NCBI RefSeq assembly: GCF_004343775.1
Contig: NZ_PTXL01000007.1
Location: 310,001-374,000 of the forward strand
Source: Burkholderia sp. SRS-46
Lineage (GTDB): Bacteria; Pseudomonadota; Gammaproteobacteria; Burkholderiales; Burkholderiaceae
Direction: 5' to 3'
DNA length: 64,000 nt
The position numbers and the translations under genes are program-made. Below, one piece after another: positions 27,168 to 35,657 of the stretch (position 1 is its first letter; each line of letters opens with the position of its first letter). The notes below the pieces were generated by a model. The model saw only the letters and a list, made by a program, of their open reading frames with translations. It was not told the origin of the DNA and did no database searches.

Positions 27168-30100
27168 TGCGGCTGCATTTCGAAGCGGATCTCGACTACC
27201 AGCGCGAGGCGATCGACGCCGTCTGCGACCTGTTCCGCGGCCAGGAGGCCTGCCAGGGCGACTTCAGCGTGCTCGCGAACGCGGCGCCCGGCACCTCGGC
27301 GAGCGCGCAGGCGGCGCTCGGCTTCGCGCTGTCGGAGCGCGGCGTCGGCAACCGGCTGTCGATCACCGACGACGCGCTCGCGCGCAACCTCGCCGACGTT
27401 CAGCTGCGCGGCGGCCTGCCGCCGTCGGGCGACCCGGCCTCGCGCGATTTCACGGTCGAGATGGAGACCGGCACCGGCAAGACCTACGTCTACCTGCGCA
27501 CGGTGTTCGAGCTGAACCGCCGCTACGGCTTCACGAAGTTCGTGATCGTCGTGCCGTCGGTCGCGATCAAGGAAGGCGTGCACAAGACGCTCCTGATCAC
27601 CGAGGACCATTTCCGCGGCCTGTACGCGGGCGTGCCGTACGACTACTTCCTGTACGACTCCGCGAAGCTCGGCCAGGTGCGCCACTTCGCGGCGAGTGCG
27701 ACGATCCAGATCATGGTGATGACGGTGGCCGCGATCAACAAGCGCGACGTCAACAACCTGTACAAGGACAGCGAGAAGACCGGCGGCGAGAAGCCGATCG
27801 ACCTGATCCGCGCGACGCGCCCGATCGTGATCGTCGACGAGCCGCAGAGCGTCGACGGCGGCCTCGAAGGGCGCGGCCGCGAAGCACTGGCGGCGATGGA
27901 CCCGCTGTGCACGCTGCGCTATTCGGCGACGCACGTCGACCGGCACCACATGGTGTACCGGCTCGACGCGGTCGACGCGTACGAGCGCAAGCTCGTCAAG
28001 CAGATCGAGATCGCGTCGGCGATCGTCGAGGATGCGCACAACAAGCCGTACCTGCGGCTCGTCGGCGTGTCGAACCGGCGCGGCGCGATCAGCGCGCGCG
28101 TCGAGCTCGACGTCGCGACGGCGGCCGGCGTGAAGCGCCAGATCGCGTCCGTGACCGACGGCGACGAGCTCGAACGCGTGACGAAGCGCGCGCTGTATGA
28201 GGGGCTGCGGATCGGCGAGGTGCAGGCGGCCAAGGGCGCCGAATACATCGAGCTGCGCCATCCGGCCGGCGAGGCGTTCCTGTCGCTCGGCGAGGCGTAC
28301 GGCGACATCGACACGCTCGCCGTGCAGCGCGAGATGATCCGCCGCACGATCCGCGAGCACCTGGACAAGGAGTTGCGGCTCTCCGAGCGCGGCGTGAAGG
28401 TGCTGTCGCTGTTCTTCGTCGACTCGGTCGAGCGCTACCGCAAGTACGACGCGAACGGCGCGCCCGTGAAGGGCGACTACGCGCTGATCTTCGAAGAGGA
28501 ATACGCGCGCGCGGCGCGCGTGCCCGCGTATCGCGCGCTGTTCGACGGCGTCGACGTCGCGCGCGAGATCGAGGCGGCGCACAACGGCTACTTCTCGATC
28601 GACCGCAAGGGCGGCTGGACCGACACCAGCGAAAGCAGCGCCGCGAGCCGCGAGAACGCCGAGCGCGCGTACGGGCTGATCATGCGCGAGAAGGAAGCGC
28701 TGCTGTCGTTCGACACGCCGCTGAAGTTCATCTTCTCGCACTCGGCGCTGAAGGAAGGCTGGGACAACCCGAACGTGTTCCAGATCTGCACGCTGCGCGA
28801 CATCCAGACCGAGCGCGAGCGCCGCCAGACGCTCGGCCGCGGGCTGCGGCTCGCGGTCGACCAGGACGGCGAACGGGTGCGCGACCCGGGCGTGAACACG
28901 CTCACCGTGATCGCGACCGAGCGCTACGAGAGCTTCGCGGAGAACCTGCAGAAGGAAATCGAGGCCGACACGGGCATCCGCTTCGGGATCGTCGAGGAAC
29001 ACCAGTTCGCGGCGCTCCCGGTGCGCGAAGGCGACGACGGCCCCGCGCACGCGCTCGGCATCGAGCTGTCGCGCGTGCTGTGGACCCACCTGCACGAACA
29101 GGGCTACATCGACGCGCAGGGCAAGGTGCTCGACCGGCTGAAGGACGCGCTGCGGCAGAGCGCGCTCGTGCTGCCGGACGCGTTCGAGACGCTGCGCGCG
29201 GCGGTGGTCGCGACGCTGCGCAAGCTGTCCGGCCGCTTCGCGGTGCGCAACGCGGACGAGCGCCGCGAGATCGCGCTGCGCCGCGACGCGTCGGGCAAGG
29301 CGGTGGTGCTCGGCGGCGCGTTCCGCGCGCTGTGGGATCGCATCAAGCATCGCACCGTGTACCGCGTGCAGTTCGACAACGCGAAGCTCGTGCAGGATTG
29401 CGCGGCCGCGCTGCGCGACGCGCCCGACGTGGCGCGCGCGCGGCTGCAGTGGCGCAAGGCCGAGATCGACATCGGCAAGGCCGGCATCGAGGCGATCGAG
29501 GTGGCGGGCGCCGGCACGGTGCTGATCGACGAAGGTGCACTGCTGCTGCCCGACCTGCTCACCGAGCTGCAGGACCGCACGCAGCTCACGCGCCGCTCGC
29601 TCGCGACGATCCTCGCGGACAGCGGCCGGCTCGACGATTTCCGGCTCAACCCGCAACAGTTCATCGCGCTGGCGGCCGATGCGATCAACCGCTGCAAGCG
29701 GCTCGCGCTCGTCGACGGGATTGCGTACCGCAAGCTCGGCGACCGCCACGTGCACGCGCTCGAATCGTTCGAGAGCGAGGCGCTGACGGGCTACCTGCGC
29801 AACCTGCGCACGGACGCGCGCAAGGCGATCCACGAAGCGGTGGTGTGCGAGACGGACGCCGAGCGCGCGTTCGCCGATGCGCTCGAGGCGCACGACGCGG
29901 TGAAGCTGTATGCGAAGCTGCCGCGCTGGTTCGACGTGCCGACGCCGCTCGGCAGCTATCACCCGGACTGGGCCGTGCTGGCGGAACAGGATGGCGACGC
30001 GTGCCTGTACTTCGTCGTCGATACGCCGCGCAGTGCCGACGACGATGCGCCGCGCGAGCACGAACGCGCGAAGCTCGCGTGCGGCGACGCGCATTTCCGC

Positions 30101-30196
30101 GCGCTCGCGGACGGCGATGCGCCGGCGCGGTACGTGCGGGCGCACAGCGTCGACGCGCTGTTCGCGCGCACCGCGCAGGCGGCCGACGCGGGCTGA
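27167..30196 (+). CDS. Type III restriction subunit (Res) with altered nuclease motif
   Basis: A 1009-residue superfamily 2 helicase/nuclease. Walker A is METGTGKTYVY (about residue 105), motif II IVIVDEPQS, motif VI-like RRQTLGRGLRLAVD. The C-terminal region resembles the type III Res nuclease: PTPLGSYHPDWAV supplies the PD pair (Pro933-Asp934), but where the family has (E/D)-x-K the sequence reads Asp952-Thr953-Pro954 in YFVVDTPRS. The downstream family feature ERAKLACGDAHF is kept. Helicase function looks intact; cleavage may be impaired. It is coupled to mod by TGATG. Confidence 0.9.
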   Translation: MRLHFEADLDYQREAIDAVCDLFRGQEACQGDFSVLANAAPGTSASAQAALGFALSERGVGNRLSITDDALARNLADVQLRGGLPPSGDPASRDFTVEMETGTGKTYVYLRTVFELNRRYGFTKFVIVVPSVAIKEGVHKTLLITEDHFRGLYAGVPYDYFLYDSAKLGQVRHFAASATIQIMVMTVAAINKRDVNNLYKDSEKTGGEKPIDLIRATRPIVIVDEPQSVDGGLEGRGREALAAMDPLCTLRYSATHVDRHHMVYRLDAVDAYERKLVKQIEIASAIVEDAHNKPYLRLVGVSNRRGAISARVELDVATAAGVKRQIASVTDGDELERVTKRALYEGLRIGEVQAAKGAEYIELRHPAGEAFLSLGEAYGDIDTLAVQREMIRRTIREHLDKELRLSERGVKVLSLFFVDSVERYRKYDANGAPVKGDYALIFEEEYARAARVPAYRALFDGVDVAREIEAAHNGYFSIDRKGGWTDTSESSAASRENAERAYGLIMREKEALLSFDTPLKFIFSHSALKEGWDNPNVFQICTLRDIQTERERRQTLGRGLRLAVDQDGERVRDPGVNTLTVIATERYESFAENLQKEIEADTGIRFGIVEEHQFAALPVREGDDGPAHALGIELSRVLWTHLHEQGYIDAQGKVLDRLKDALRQSALVLPDAFETLRAAVVATLRKLSGRFAVRNADERREIALRRDASGKAVVLGGAFRALWDRIKHRTVYRVQFDNAKLVQDCAAALRDAPDVARARLQWRKAEIDIGKAGIEAIEVAGAGTVLIDEGALLLPDLLTELQDRTQLTRRSLATILADSGRLDDFRLNPQQFIALAADAINRCKRLALVDGIAYRKLGDRHVHALESFESEALTGYLRNLRTDARKAIHEAVVCETDAERAFADALEAHDAVKLYAKLPRWFDVPTPLGSYHPDWAVLAEQDGDACLYFVVDTPRSADDDAPREHERAKLACGDAHFRALADGDAPARYVRAHSVDALFARTAQAADAG

Positions 30197-30480
30197 CCCG
30201 CCGCGCGGCGCGGGCCGATGCTCGCGCCGCGCCGGCGGCGACATCCGCCCGCCGGCCGCGCCATCGCGGCCGTCATGATGCGCCGCAGCAATCCGGCGCG
30301 CTTCCCCCTTTCGATCCTTTCCCGCGCCCCCTCCTCGCGTATCGCCGGCGGGGCGAATGCTTGCAGCCGCAAGCGGTATTCCGTTCCGGTTACGCCTCGT
30401 TGCAAATTTGGAGCGCCGGAACAGCCGGCCGGCACTATGCTCCCGGCACCCACACGAAAAAACGAAGGAGGGGGGGATCC

Positions 30481-31641
30481 ATGAAAAACCTGTTCAAGGC
30501 ATTGGCCTGCTCGTCCGTCCTGTCGCTCGCGCTCGTCGGCTGCGGCGGCGGCGATGGCGGCGGCAGCAGTACCCAGACCGGCACGCTGCACGTCGCGATG
30601 ACCGACGCGCCCGCTTGCGGCTTCGACCACGTGTTCGTCACCGTGTCCCAGGTTCGCGTGAACATGAATGCGAACGCCGGCGACAACGACGGCGGCTGGT
30701 CGACCGTCACGCTGCCGACGCCGCAGAGAATCGACCTCCTGTCGCTGACCAACGGCGCGCTCGCCGACCTCGGCCAGACCGCGCTGCCGGCCGGCCAGTA
30801 CCAGCAGGTCCGCCTCGTGCTCGCGCAGAACCAGGGCAACACGCTCGCGAACTCGATCGTGCCGACCGGCGGCACCGAGCAGCCGCTCGCGACGCCGAGC
30901 GCGACGCAAAGCGGCTACAAGATCATCACGCCGTTCACCGTCCAGCCGAACACGCTCGTCGATCTCGTGCTCGACTTCAACGCGTGCAAGTCGATCGTGC
31001 AGCGCGGCAACGGCACGTTCGCGCTGAAGCCGGTCGTGACCGCGACGCCGACGGTCGTGAGCGGCGCGATCTCGGGCTACGTCGCGCTGGCCGAAGCGGG
31101 CGCGACCGTCTATGCGGAACAGGGCGGCAAGGTCGTGCGCGGCACGGTGGCCGACGGCACCGGCAAGTTCGTGCTGTCGCCGCTGATCCAGAGCGCGACG
31201 CAGGGCAACTACGACGTGGTGATCGTGCAGAACAACGTCGCGTCGGGCATCGTGCGCTCGGTGCCGGTGGTCGTGAACACGAGCACCGCGGTGTCGACGT
31301 CGAACGTGCCGATCGCGCTGCCGGCGTCCGCGATGGGCAACGTCAGCGGCACCGTGACGGCCAGTGCGAGCGCACTGGTGCGCGCGCTGCAGACGATCGA
31401 TGCGAATGCATACGAGATCAAGGCGGTCAACGCGAACCTCGACACCGGCACGTACGCGCTGTCGCTGCCGACGGCCGCGCCGATCGTCGGCACGTACACG
31501 GGTTCGCTGCCGGTCCCGCTGGCCGCGGTGCCGGCGGCCGCGGGCCAGTACACGATCGAGGCGGATGCGGCATCGGGCGCGACGCAGGCGACGAACGTCA
31601 ACGCCGCGACGAATCCGACGAACGTCAACTTCGCGTTCTGA
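30481..31641 (+). CDS. DUF4382-type lipoprotein
   Basis: A 386-residue lipoprotein: signal peptide with lipobox LVGC (Cys21), a glycine-rich linker, then GTLHVAMTDAPACGFDHVFVTVSQVRV, which is characteristic of DUF4382, followed by repeats rich in Ala, Val and Thr that look like carboxypeptidase-regulatory-type beta domains. It should be anchored to a membrane, exposed to the periplasm or surface. Function unknown. A strong GGAGGGGGG precedes the start. Codon use is host-like. Confidence 0.83.
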   Translation: MKNLFKALACSSVLSLALVGCGGGDGGGSSTQTGTLHVAMTDAPACGFDHVFVTVSQVRVNMNANAGDNDGGWSTVTLPTPQRIDLLSLTNGALADLGQTALPAGQYQQVRLVLAQNQGNTLANSIVPTGGTEQPLATPSATQSGYKIITPFTVQPNTLVDLVLDFNACKSIVQRGNGTFALKPVVTATPTVVSGAISGYVALAEAGATVYAEQGGKVVRGTVADGTGKFVLSPLIQSATQGNYDVVIVQNNVASGIVRSVPVVVNTSTAVSTSNVPIALPASAMGNVSGTVTASASALVRALQTIDANAYEIKAVNANLDTGTYALSLPTAAPIVGTYTGSLPVPLAAVPAAAGQYTIEADAASGATQATNVNAATNPTNVNFAF

Positions 31642-31674
31642 CGACGGCGCGCGGCGGATGCCGACGCGCTGACC

Positions 31675-31699
31675 GGAGAGGGCCCGGGCGGCCCTCTCC
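31675..31699 (+). terminator. GC-rich hairpin after the DUF4382 gene
   Basis: GGAGAGGGCC (31675-31684) pairs perfectly with GGCCCTCTCC (31690-31699) around a 5-base loop. The T content after it is poor (TTCATT), so termination may be partial. It lies directly before the ribosome binding site of the next gene. Confidence 0.6.
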
Positions 31700-31718
31700 T
31701 TCATTCCTGGAGAACGAA

Positions 31719-31880
31719 GTGAAGAAAGGGGTTATCGCGCTGCTGACGGCAGCCGGATTGTTGAGCGTGCTGAGCGGATGTGCGGTCTACGTGCCGGGCG
31801 CGCCGGTCGTGGTCGCGCCGCAAGGCGGCCCGGGCAACGGCTTTTGCCCGCCGGGGCAGGCCAAGAAAGGCAACTGCTGA
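31719..31880 (+). CDS. Small lipoprotein, 53 residues
   Basis: Starts with GTG after CTGGAGAACGAA. The product begins MKKGVIALLTAAGLLSVLSG followed by Cys-Ala, so it has a complete lipoprotein signal with lipobox LSGC and a mature part of about 33 residues rich in Pro and Gly ending CPPGQAKKGNC. Small lipoproteins of this YXWGXW/unknown type are common in Burkholderia; I cannot give a function. It lies between a hairpin and a strong terminator. Confidence 0.72.
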   Translation: MKKGVIALLTAAGLLSVLSGCAVYVPGAPVVVAPQGGPGNGFCPPGQAKKGNC

Positions 31881-31901
31881 GCGTTTCGCTCAGCCATGAG
31901 A

Positions 31902-31930
31902 AAGAGCGCCCGCGGGCGCTCTTTTCTTTT
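31902..31930. terminator. Bidirectional rho-independent terminator
   Basis: AAGAGCGCCC (31902-31911) and GGGCGCTCTT (31914-31923) form a perfect stem and are followed by TTTTCTTTT on the plus strand and preceded by an A-run serving the minus strand. It separates the small lipoprotein gene from the convergent gene at 31947. Confidence 0.85.
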
Positions 31931-31946
31931 GGTGCGCAGCCTGACG

Positions 31947-32309
31947 TTACAGCGTGTGGCCGAACGCGTTGCGCTTGTCGTGGTGCGTATGCGTGGTCGC
32001 GTGCGCGGTGTGGCCATGCGTATGGCCGTGGCCCGGCTGCGCGCCCGCGCGGCCGGCGATCGTGCTGGAGCGGTCGGCTGCGCGTGAGAGGCCCTTGTCG
32101 CGGTCGCCGGCGTGGATGCCGTTCGAGTTCGACAGCGCCTCGCCGCTCATGTGGCCGCCCGACAGGCCGCCGGCATTGCCGCCGCTGCCGCCCGCGCCGT
32201 GACCGCCGCCGTTCCCTCCTCCGTTACCGCCTGCCGCCGCGTGGGCCGAAACCGCGCCGAGCGCGAGACATGCCGCTGCGAGCACGGACAGGTAGCGTTG
32301 TCGTTTCAT
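31947..32309 (-). CDS. Exported Gly-rich and His-rich small protein
   Basis: A 120-residue protein with a signal peptide (AAACLALGAVSAHA) and a mature part in two zones: a glycine-rich segment (GGNGGGNGGGHGAGGSGGNAG) and a histidine-rich tail (HGHTHGHTAHATTHTHHD). The tail suggests binding of divalent metal ions; this is inference. The start MKRQRYL at 32309 is preceded by AAGGAGCAAACG on the minus strand. I do not recognise a named family. Confidence 0.7.
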   Translation of the reverse strand: MKRQRYLSVLAAACLALGAVSAHAAAGGNGGGNGGGHGAGGSGGNAGGLSGGHMSGEALSNSNGIHAGDRDKGLSRAADRSSTIAGRAGAQPGHGHTHGHTAHATTHTHHDKRNAFGHTL

Positions 32310-32573
32310 CGTTTGCTCCTTGGAGCGCATTGAGATGATTCATTGTACGAACGCGCCGGAGCGCGGCCACCGCGCGTTGTAAGTATTCGTAACGCCGCAT
32401 TCGGCGCGCATTGATCAGACCAATAGGCGCCCCGAGCCAGCCTCGACGGCAGTTGAAACGGATTCCGCCCGGCGCGACACTGGTGCTGCCTGTCCGGGAC
32501 CGGCCCCATGCCGGCGATCGACCTTCAGGATGGCGTATCCGACCCCGCCCGTGCGGCGCGTCATGGAGCTCCG

Positions 32574-33779
32574 ATGGAATCGAACACCGCCGTGTCGCCC
32601 CGCCCCGCGATCCCCCGCACCGTGTGGGCGCTGGGGTTCGTCAGCCTGCTGATGGACGTGTCGTCGGAGCTCGTGCACGCGCTGCTGCCCATCTACCTCG
32701 TGACGATGATGGGGATGAGCGTCGCCGCGCTCGGCGTGCTCGAGGGCGCGGCCGAGGCGACCGCGCTGCTCGTGCGGATCTTCTCCGGCGCGATCAGCGA
32801 CTGGCTCGGACGCCGCAAGGTGCTGCTGCTCGCCGGCTACGGGCTCGCCGCGCTGACGAAGCCGCTGTTTCCGCTCGCGCAGGGGCCTGGCCTCGTGATC
32901 GCCGCGCGGCTCGTCGACCGCTTCGGCAAGGGCATCCGCGCCGCGCCGCGCGACGCGCTCGTCGCCGACGTCGCCCCGCCCGAGATTCGCGGCGCGTGCT
33001 ACGGGCTGCGGCAGTCGATGGATACCGTCGGCGCGGTGGGCGGCCCGCTGCTCGCGATCGCGCTGATGTTCGCGTTCGCGGACCAGATCCGCACGGTGCT
33101 GTGGTTCGCGTCGATCCCCGCGTTCGCGACGCTCGCCGTGCTGCTGTTCGGCGTGCGCGAACCCGAAGCCGCGCGGGCCGGTGCGGCACGCCCGTTCCGC
33201 TCGCCGCTCGACCGGCGCGCGCTGCGGCTGTTTTCCGGCCGCTACTGGTTCGTCGTCGCGATCGGCGCGACCTTCACGCTCGCGCGCTTCAGCGAGGCGT
33301 TCCTCGTGCTGCGCGCGCAGCAGACCGGCATGGACGTCGCGTGGGTGCCGTCGGTGATGGTCGTGATGAGCGCCGCGTATGCGCTGTCCGCGTATCCGGT
33401 GGGCGTCGTGTCGGACCGGCTCGACCGGCGCGCGCTGCTCGCGATCGGCATGGCGCTGCTGATCGGCGCGGACCTGCTGCTCGGCGCACGCGCCGACGTC
33501 GCGACGGTGCTGACCGGCGTCGCGGTGTGGGGGCTGCACATGGGGTTCACGCAGGGGATTCTCGCCGCGATGGTCGCCGATACCGCGCCGGCCGAATGGC
33601 GCGGCACCGCGTTCGGGCTGTTCAATCTCGCGGCCGGGCTGGCGATGCTGCTGGCGAGTGTGATCGCCGGATGGGTATGGCAGCGTTTCGGCGCGCCGGC
33701 GATGTTCCATACCGGCGCGGCGATCGTGCTCGTGCCGCTCGCGATGTGCGCATTCGCGCCGGGACGGGGGGCGGACTGA
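32574..33779 (+). CDS. MFS transporter
   Basis: A 401-residue inner membrane protein with about 12 helices. The loop between helices 2 and 3, GAISDWLGRRKVLL, is the major facilitator motif A, and DRFGKGIRAAPRDAL is typical of a subgroup of drug/H+ antiporter-like MFS proteins. The substrate cannot be told. An upstream in-frame ATG at 32508 would add 22 non-conserved residues; I chose 32574. Neighbouring genes are small exported proteins of unrelated type. Confidence 0.88.
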   Translation: MESNTAVSPRPAIPRTVWALGFVSLLMDVSSELVHALLPIYLVTMMGMSVAALGVLEGAAEATALLVRIFSGAISDWLGRRKVLLLAGYGLAALTKPLFPLAQGPGLVIAARLVDRFGKGIRAAPRDALVADVAPPEIRGACYGLRQSMDTVGAVGGPLLAIALMFAFADQIRTVLWFASIPAFATLAVLLFGVREPEAARAGAARPFRSPLDRRALRLFSGRYWFVVAIGATFTLARFSEAFLVLRAQQTGMDVAWVPSVMVVMSAAYALSAYPVGVVSDRLDRRALLAIGMALLIGADLLLGARADVATVLTGVAVWGLHMGFTQGILAAMVADTAPAEWRGTAFGLFNLAAGLAMLLASVIAGWVWQRFGAPAMFHTGAAIVLVPLAMCAFAPGRGAD

Positions 33780-33871
33780 CGCGCACGGGCGTCGGAACGA
33801 TGCGAGCGGCGACGCGCCTGGCGCCGCCGCTCGCGGCCCGCACGGCGCGAAGCCGTGCGAGGGTGACGGAC

Positions 33872-34126
33872 TTACTGCGCCGGCGGCGTGCCCTGCGCGG
33901 CGGCCCGGCGTTGCGCGGCCTGCTCCTCCGCGTGCTTCTTCGCCATGTGATGGCCGACGATGCAGCCGCCGACCGCGCCGACCACCGCATGGTGGCCCGC
34001 GTAGTGGCCGGCGACGCCGCCGACGACCGCGCCCTTCATGCAGCCCGCCGCATGCGCGCTGCCGATCGTGGCGAGCGCCACGCCGGCGGCGAGCGCCCAG
34101 TGCCTGATGTGTCGTTTGGTGGTCAT
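33872..34126 (-). CDS. Small exported glycine-zipper protein
   Basis: An 84-residue protein starting MTTKRHIRHW with a signal peptide (ATIGSAHA) and a glycine-zipper region GAVVGGVAGHYAGHHAVVGA, as in OsmB-like or YMGG-type small membrane-associated proteins; a charged Ala-rich tail follows. GAGGAG lies eight bases before the chosen start on the minus strand; a start 27 bases upstream is possible. Function unknown. Confidence 0.7.
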   Translation of the reverse strand: MTTKRHIRHWALAAGVALATIGSAHAAGCMKGAVVGGVAGHYAGHHAVVGAVGGCIVGHHMAKKHAEEQAAQRRAAAQGTPPAQ

Positions 34127-34162
34127 GCGATCACGCTCCTCGTCGTTGTTCATTGGCCGGGA

Positions 34163-34465
34163 TCAGTTCCAGCGGCCGCGATCGCGCCATTCGTGTTCCC
34201 GCCACGCGTGCTCGCGCCATTCATGGCGACGCCACTCGCGTTCGCGCCATTCGCGCTCACGCCAGCCGTCGTAGCGATAGCCGACCGGCGCATACGTCAC
34301 CGGCGGCGCATAGACCACCGGCGGCGGCGGCGCATACACCGGAGCCGGTGCCGCATAGACGCCCGGCACGCCGATGCCGACTGCCACGTCGACGTGCGCC
34401 GATGCGGCGCCCGACGCCGCCAGTACCGCGATACCGAGAACTGCACCGAGAAGTTTCCTGTTCAT
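34163..34465 (-). CDS. Small exported protein with Trp-Arg-Glu repeats
   Basis: A 100-residue exported protein. After a signal peptide (AASGAASA) comes a Pro/Tyr/Val-rich stretch with YAPP repeats, then a tail built of tandem WRE units (WREREWRER, HEWREHAWREHEW). Such PXPV plus charged repeat proteins are frequent in Burkholderia and Cupriavidus with no assigned role. AGGGAG precedes the start. It is in line with the glycine-zipper gene and may share its transcript. Confidence 0.72.
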   Translation of the reverse strand: MNRKLLGAVLGIAVLAASGAASAHVDVAVGIGVPGVYAAPAPVYAPPPPVVYAPPVTYAPVGYRYDGWREREWREREWRRHEWREHAWREHEWRDRGRWN

Positions 34466-34649
34466 CTCGAACTCCCTGCACTCGACGTGCTTCCAGTGAA
34501 TACGGTTCGGAGTGTAGGCAGGGGTCGTCGACACAGGTGAAACGGGTCTGCGAGACTGGTAACGGGTGTTTACGGTCGCCGCAAGCGCGGTGCGGTGCGG
34601 TGCGCGATGCATGCCGGCACCGGCACGCATCGCACCCGGCCGCACACCG

Positions 34650-35657
34650 TCACGCGCGAATGTCGCCCGGGCTGCGCAGCCAATGCACGCTGAACAGCTG
34701 CGCGTCGTCGGTCCACACGGTGTCGGGCTCGAAGCCCGCGCGCCGCGCGATCGCGTGAAACCCGTCGACAGTGAACTTGTACGAGTTCTCGGTATGAATG
34801 CGCTCGCCGGCCTCGAAGCGGAACGTACGGCCGCACACGCGCACGCTCTGCGTCCGCTGGCTGACGAGATGCATCTCGATGCGCTGCTGATGCGCATCGT
34901 AGAACGCGTGATGCTCGAAGGCGTCGAGGTCGAAGTCCGCGCCGAGCTCGGCGTTCGCGCGCGCGAGCAGGTTCAGGTTGAAGGCCGCCGTCACGCCCTG
35001 CGCGTCGTTGTATGCGTCGTGCAGCGTCGCTTCGTCCTTCACGAGATCCGCCCCGACCAGCAAGGCGCCGCCGCGCAGCAGCCGCGCCGCGTCGCGCAGG
35101 AACGCGTCGGCTTCGTCCGGGGAAAAATTGCCGATCGTCGAACCGGGAAAGAAGCCGATGCGGCGGCGCGGCTCGGCCGCCAGCGCGGCGAGCTGCTCGG
35201 CCCTCGTGTAGTCGGCCGCGAGCGGCGCGACGTCGAGCCACGGATACGCGGCGCGCAGCCGCGCGGCCGCGTCGTGCAGGTAGTCGGCGGAAATGTCGAC
35301 CGGCACGTAGCGCGCGGGCGCGCGTTCCGCGGAAAACGCATCGAGCAGGATGCGGATCTTCGCGAGCGAGCCCGCGCCGAACTCGACGATGTCCGCGTGC
35401 GGGCCGACGCGCCGCACGATGTCGGTCGCGTGCGCGCGCAGGATGCCGAGCTCGGTGCGCGTCGGGTAGTACTCCGGCAGCGCGCAGATGCGGTCGAACA
35501 GCTCGGAGCCCGCCGCATCGTAGAAGTATTTCGGCGGGATGCTGCGCGGCCGGCGCGACAGCCCGTCGATCAGGTCGCGCTCGAACGCGCTCGGCCGCGG
35601 GTCGCGGGCTGCTTGCATGCCGCCGCTCGGGGCGGCCAGATCAGACGTCTCTCGCAA
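34650..35657 (-). CDS. egtD: L-histidine N-alpha-methyltransferase EgtD
   Basis: A 335-residue SAM-dependent enzyme that trimethylates histidine to hercynine, the first step of ergothioneine synthesis. Family features: PPKYFYDAAGSELFDRI near the N-terminus, SAM motif IVEFGAGSLAKIRILLDA, VPVDISADYL, GFFPGSTIGNFSPDEA and GADLVKDEATLHDAYND. It follows egtB on the same strand with a 17-base overlap if the first start is used; an internal ATG at 35618 would remove the overlap. The pair makes a minimal ergothioneine operon. Confidence 0.92.
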   Translation of the reverse strand: MRETSDLAAPSGGMQAARDPRPSAFERDLIDGLSRRPRSIPPKYFYDAAGSELFDRICALPEYYPTRTELGILRAHATDIVRRVGPHADIVEFGAGSLAKIRILLDAFSAERAPARYVPVDISADYLHDAAARLRAAYPWLDVAPLAADYTRAEQLAALAAEPRRRIGFFPGSTIGNFSPDEADAFLRDAARLLRGGALLVGADLVKDEATLHDAYNDAQGVTAAFNLNLLARANAELGADFDLDAFEHHAFYDAHQQRIEMHLVSQRTQSVRVCGRTFRFEAGERIHTENSYKFTVDGFHAIARRAGFEPDTVWTDDAQLFSVHWLRSPGDIRA

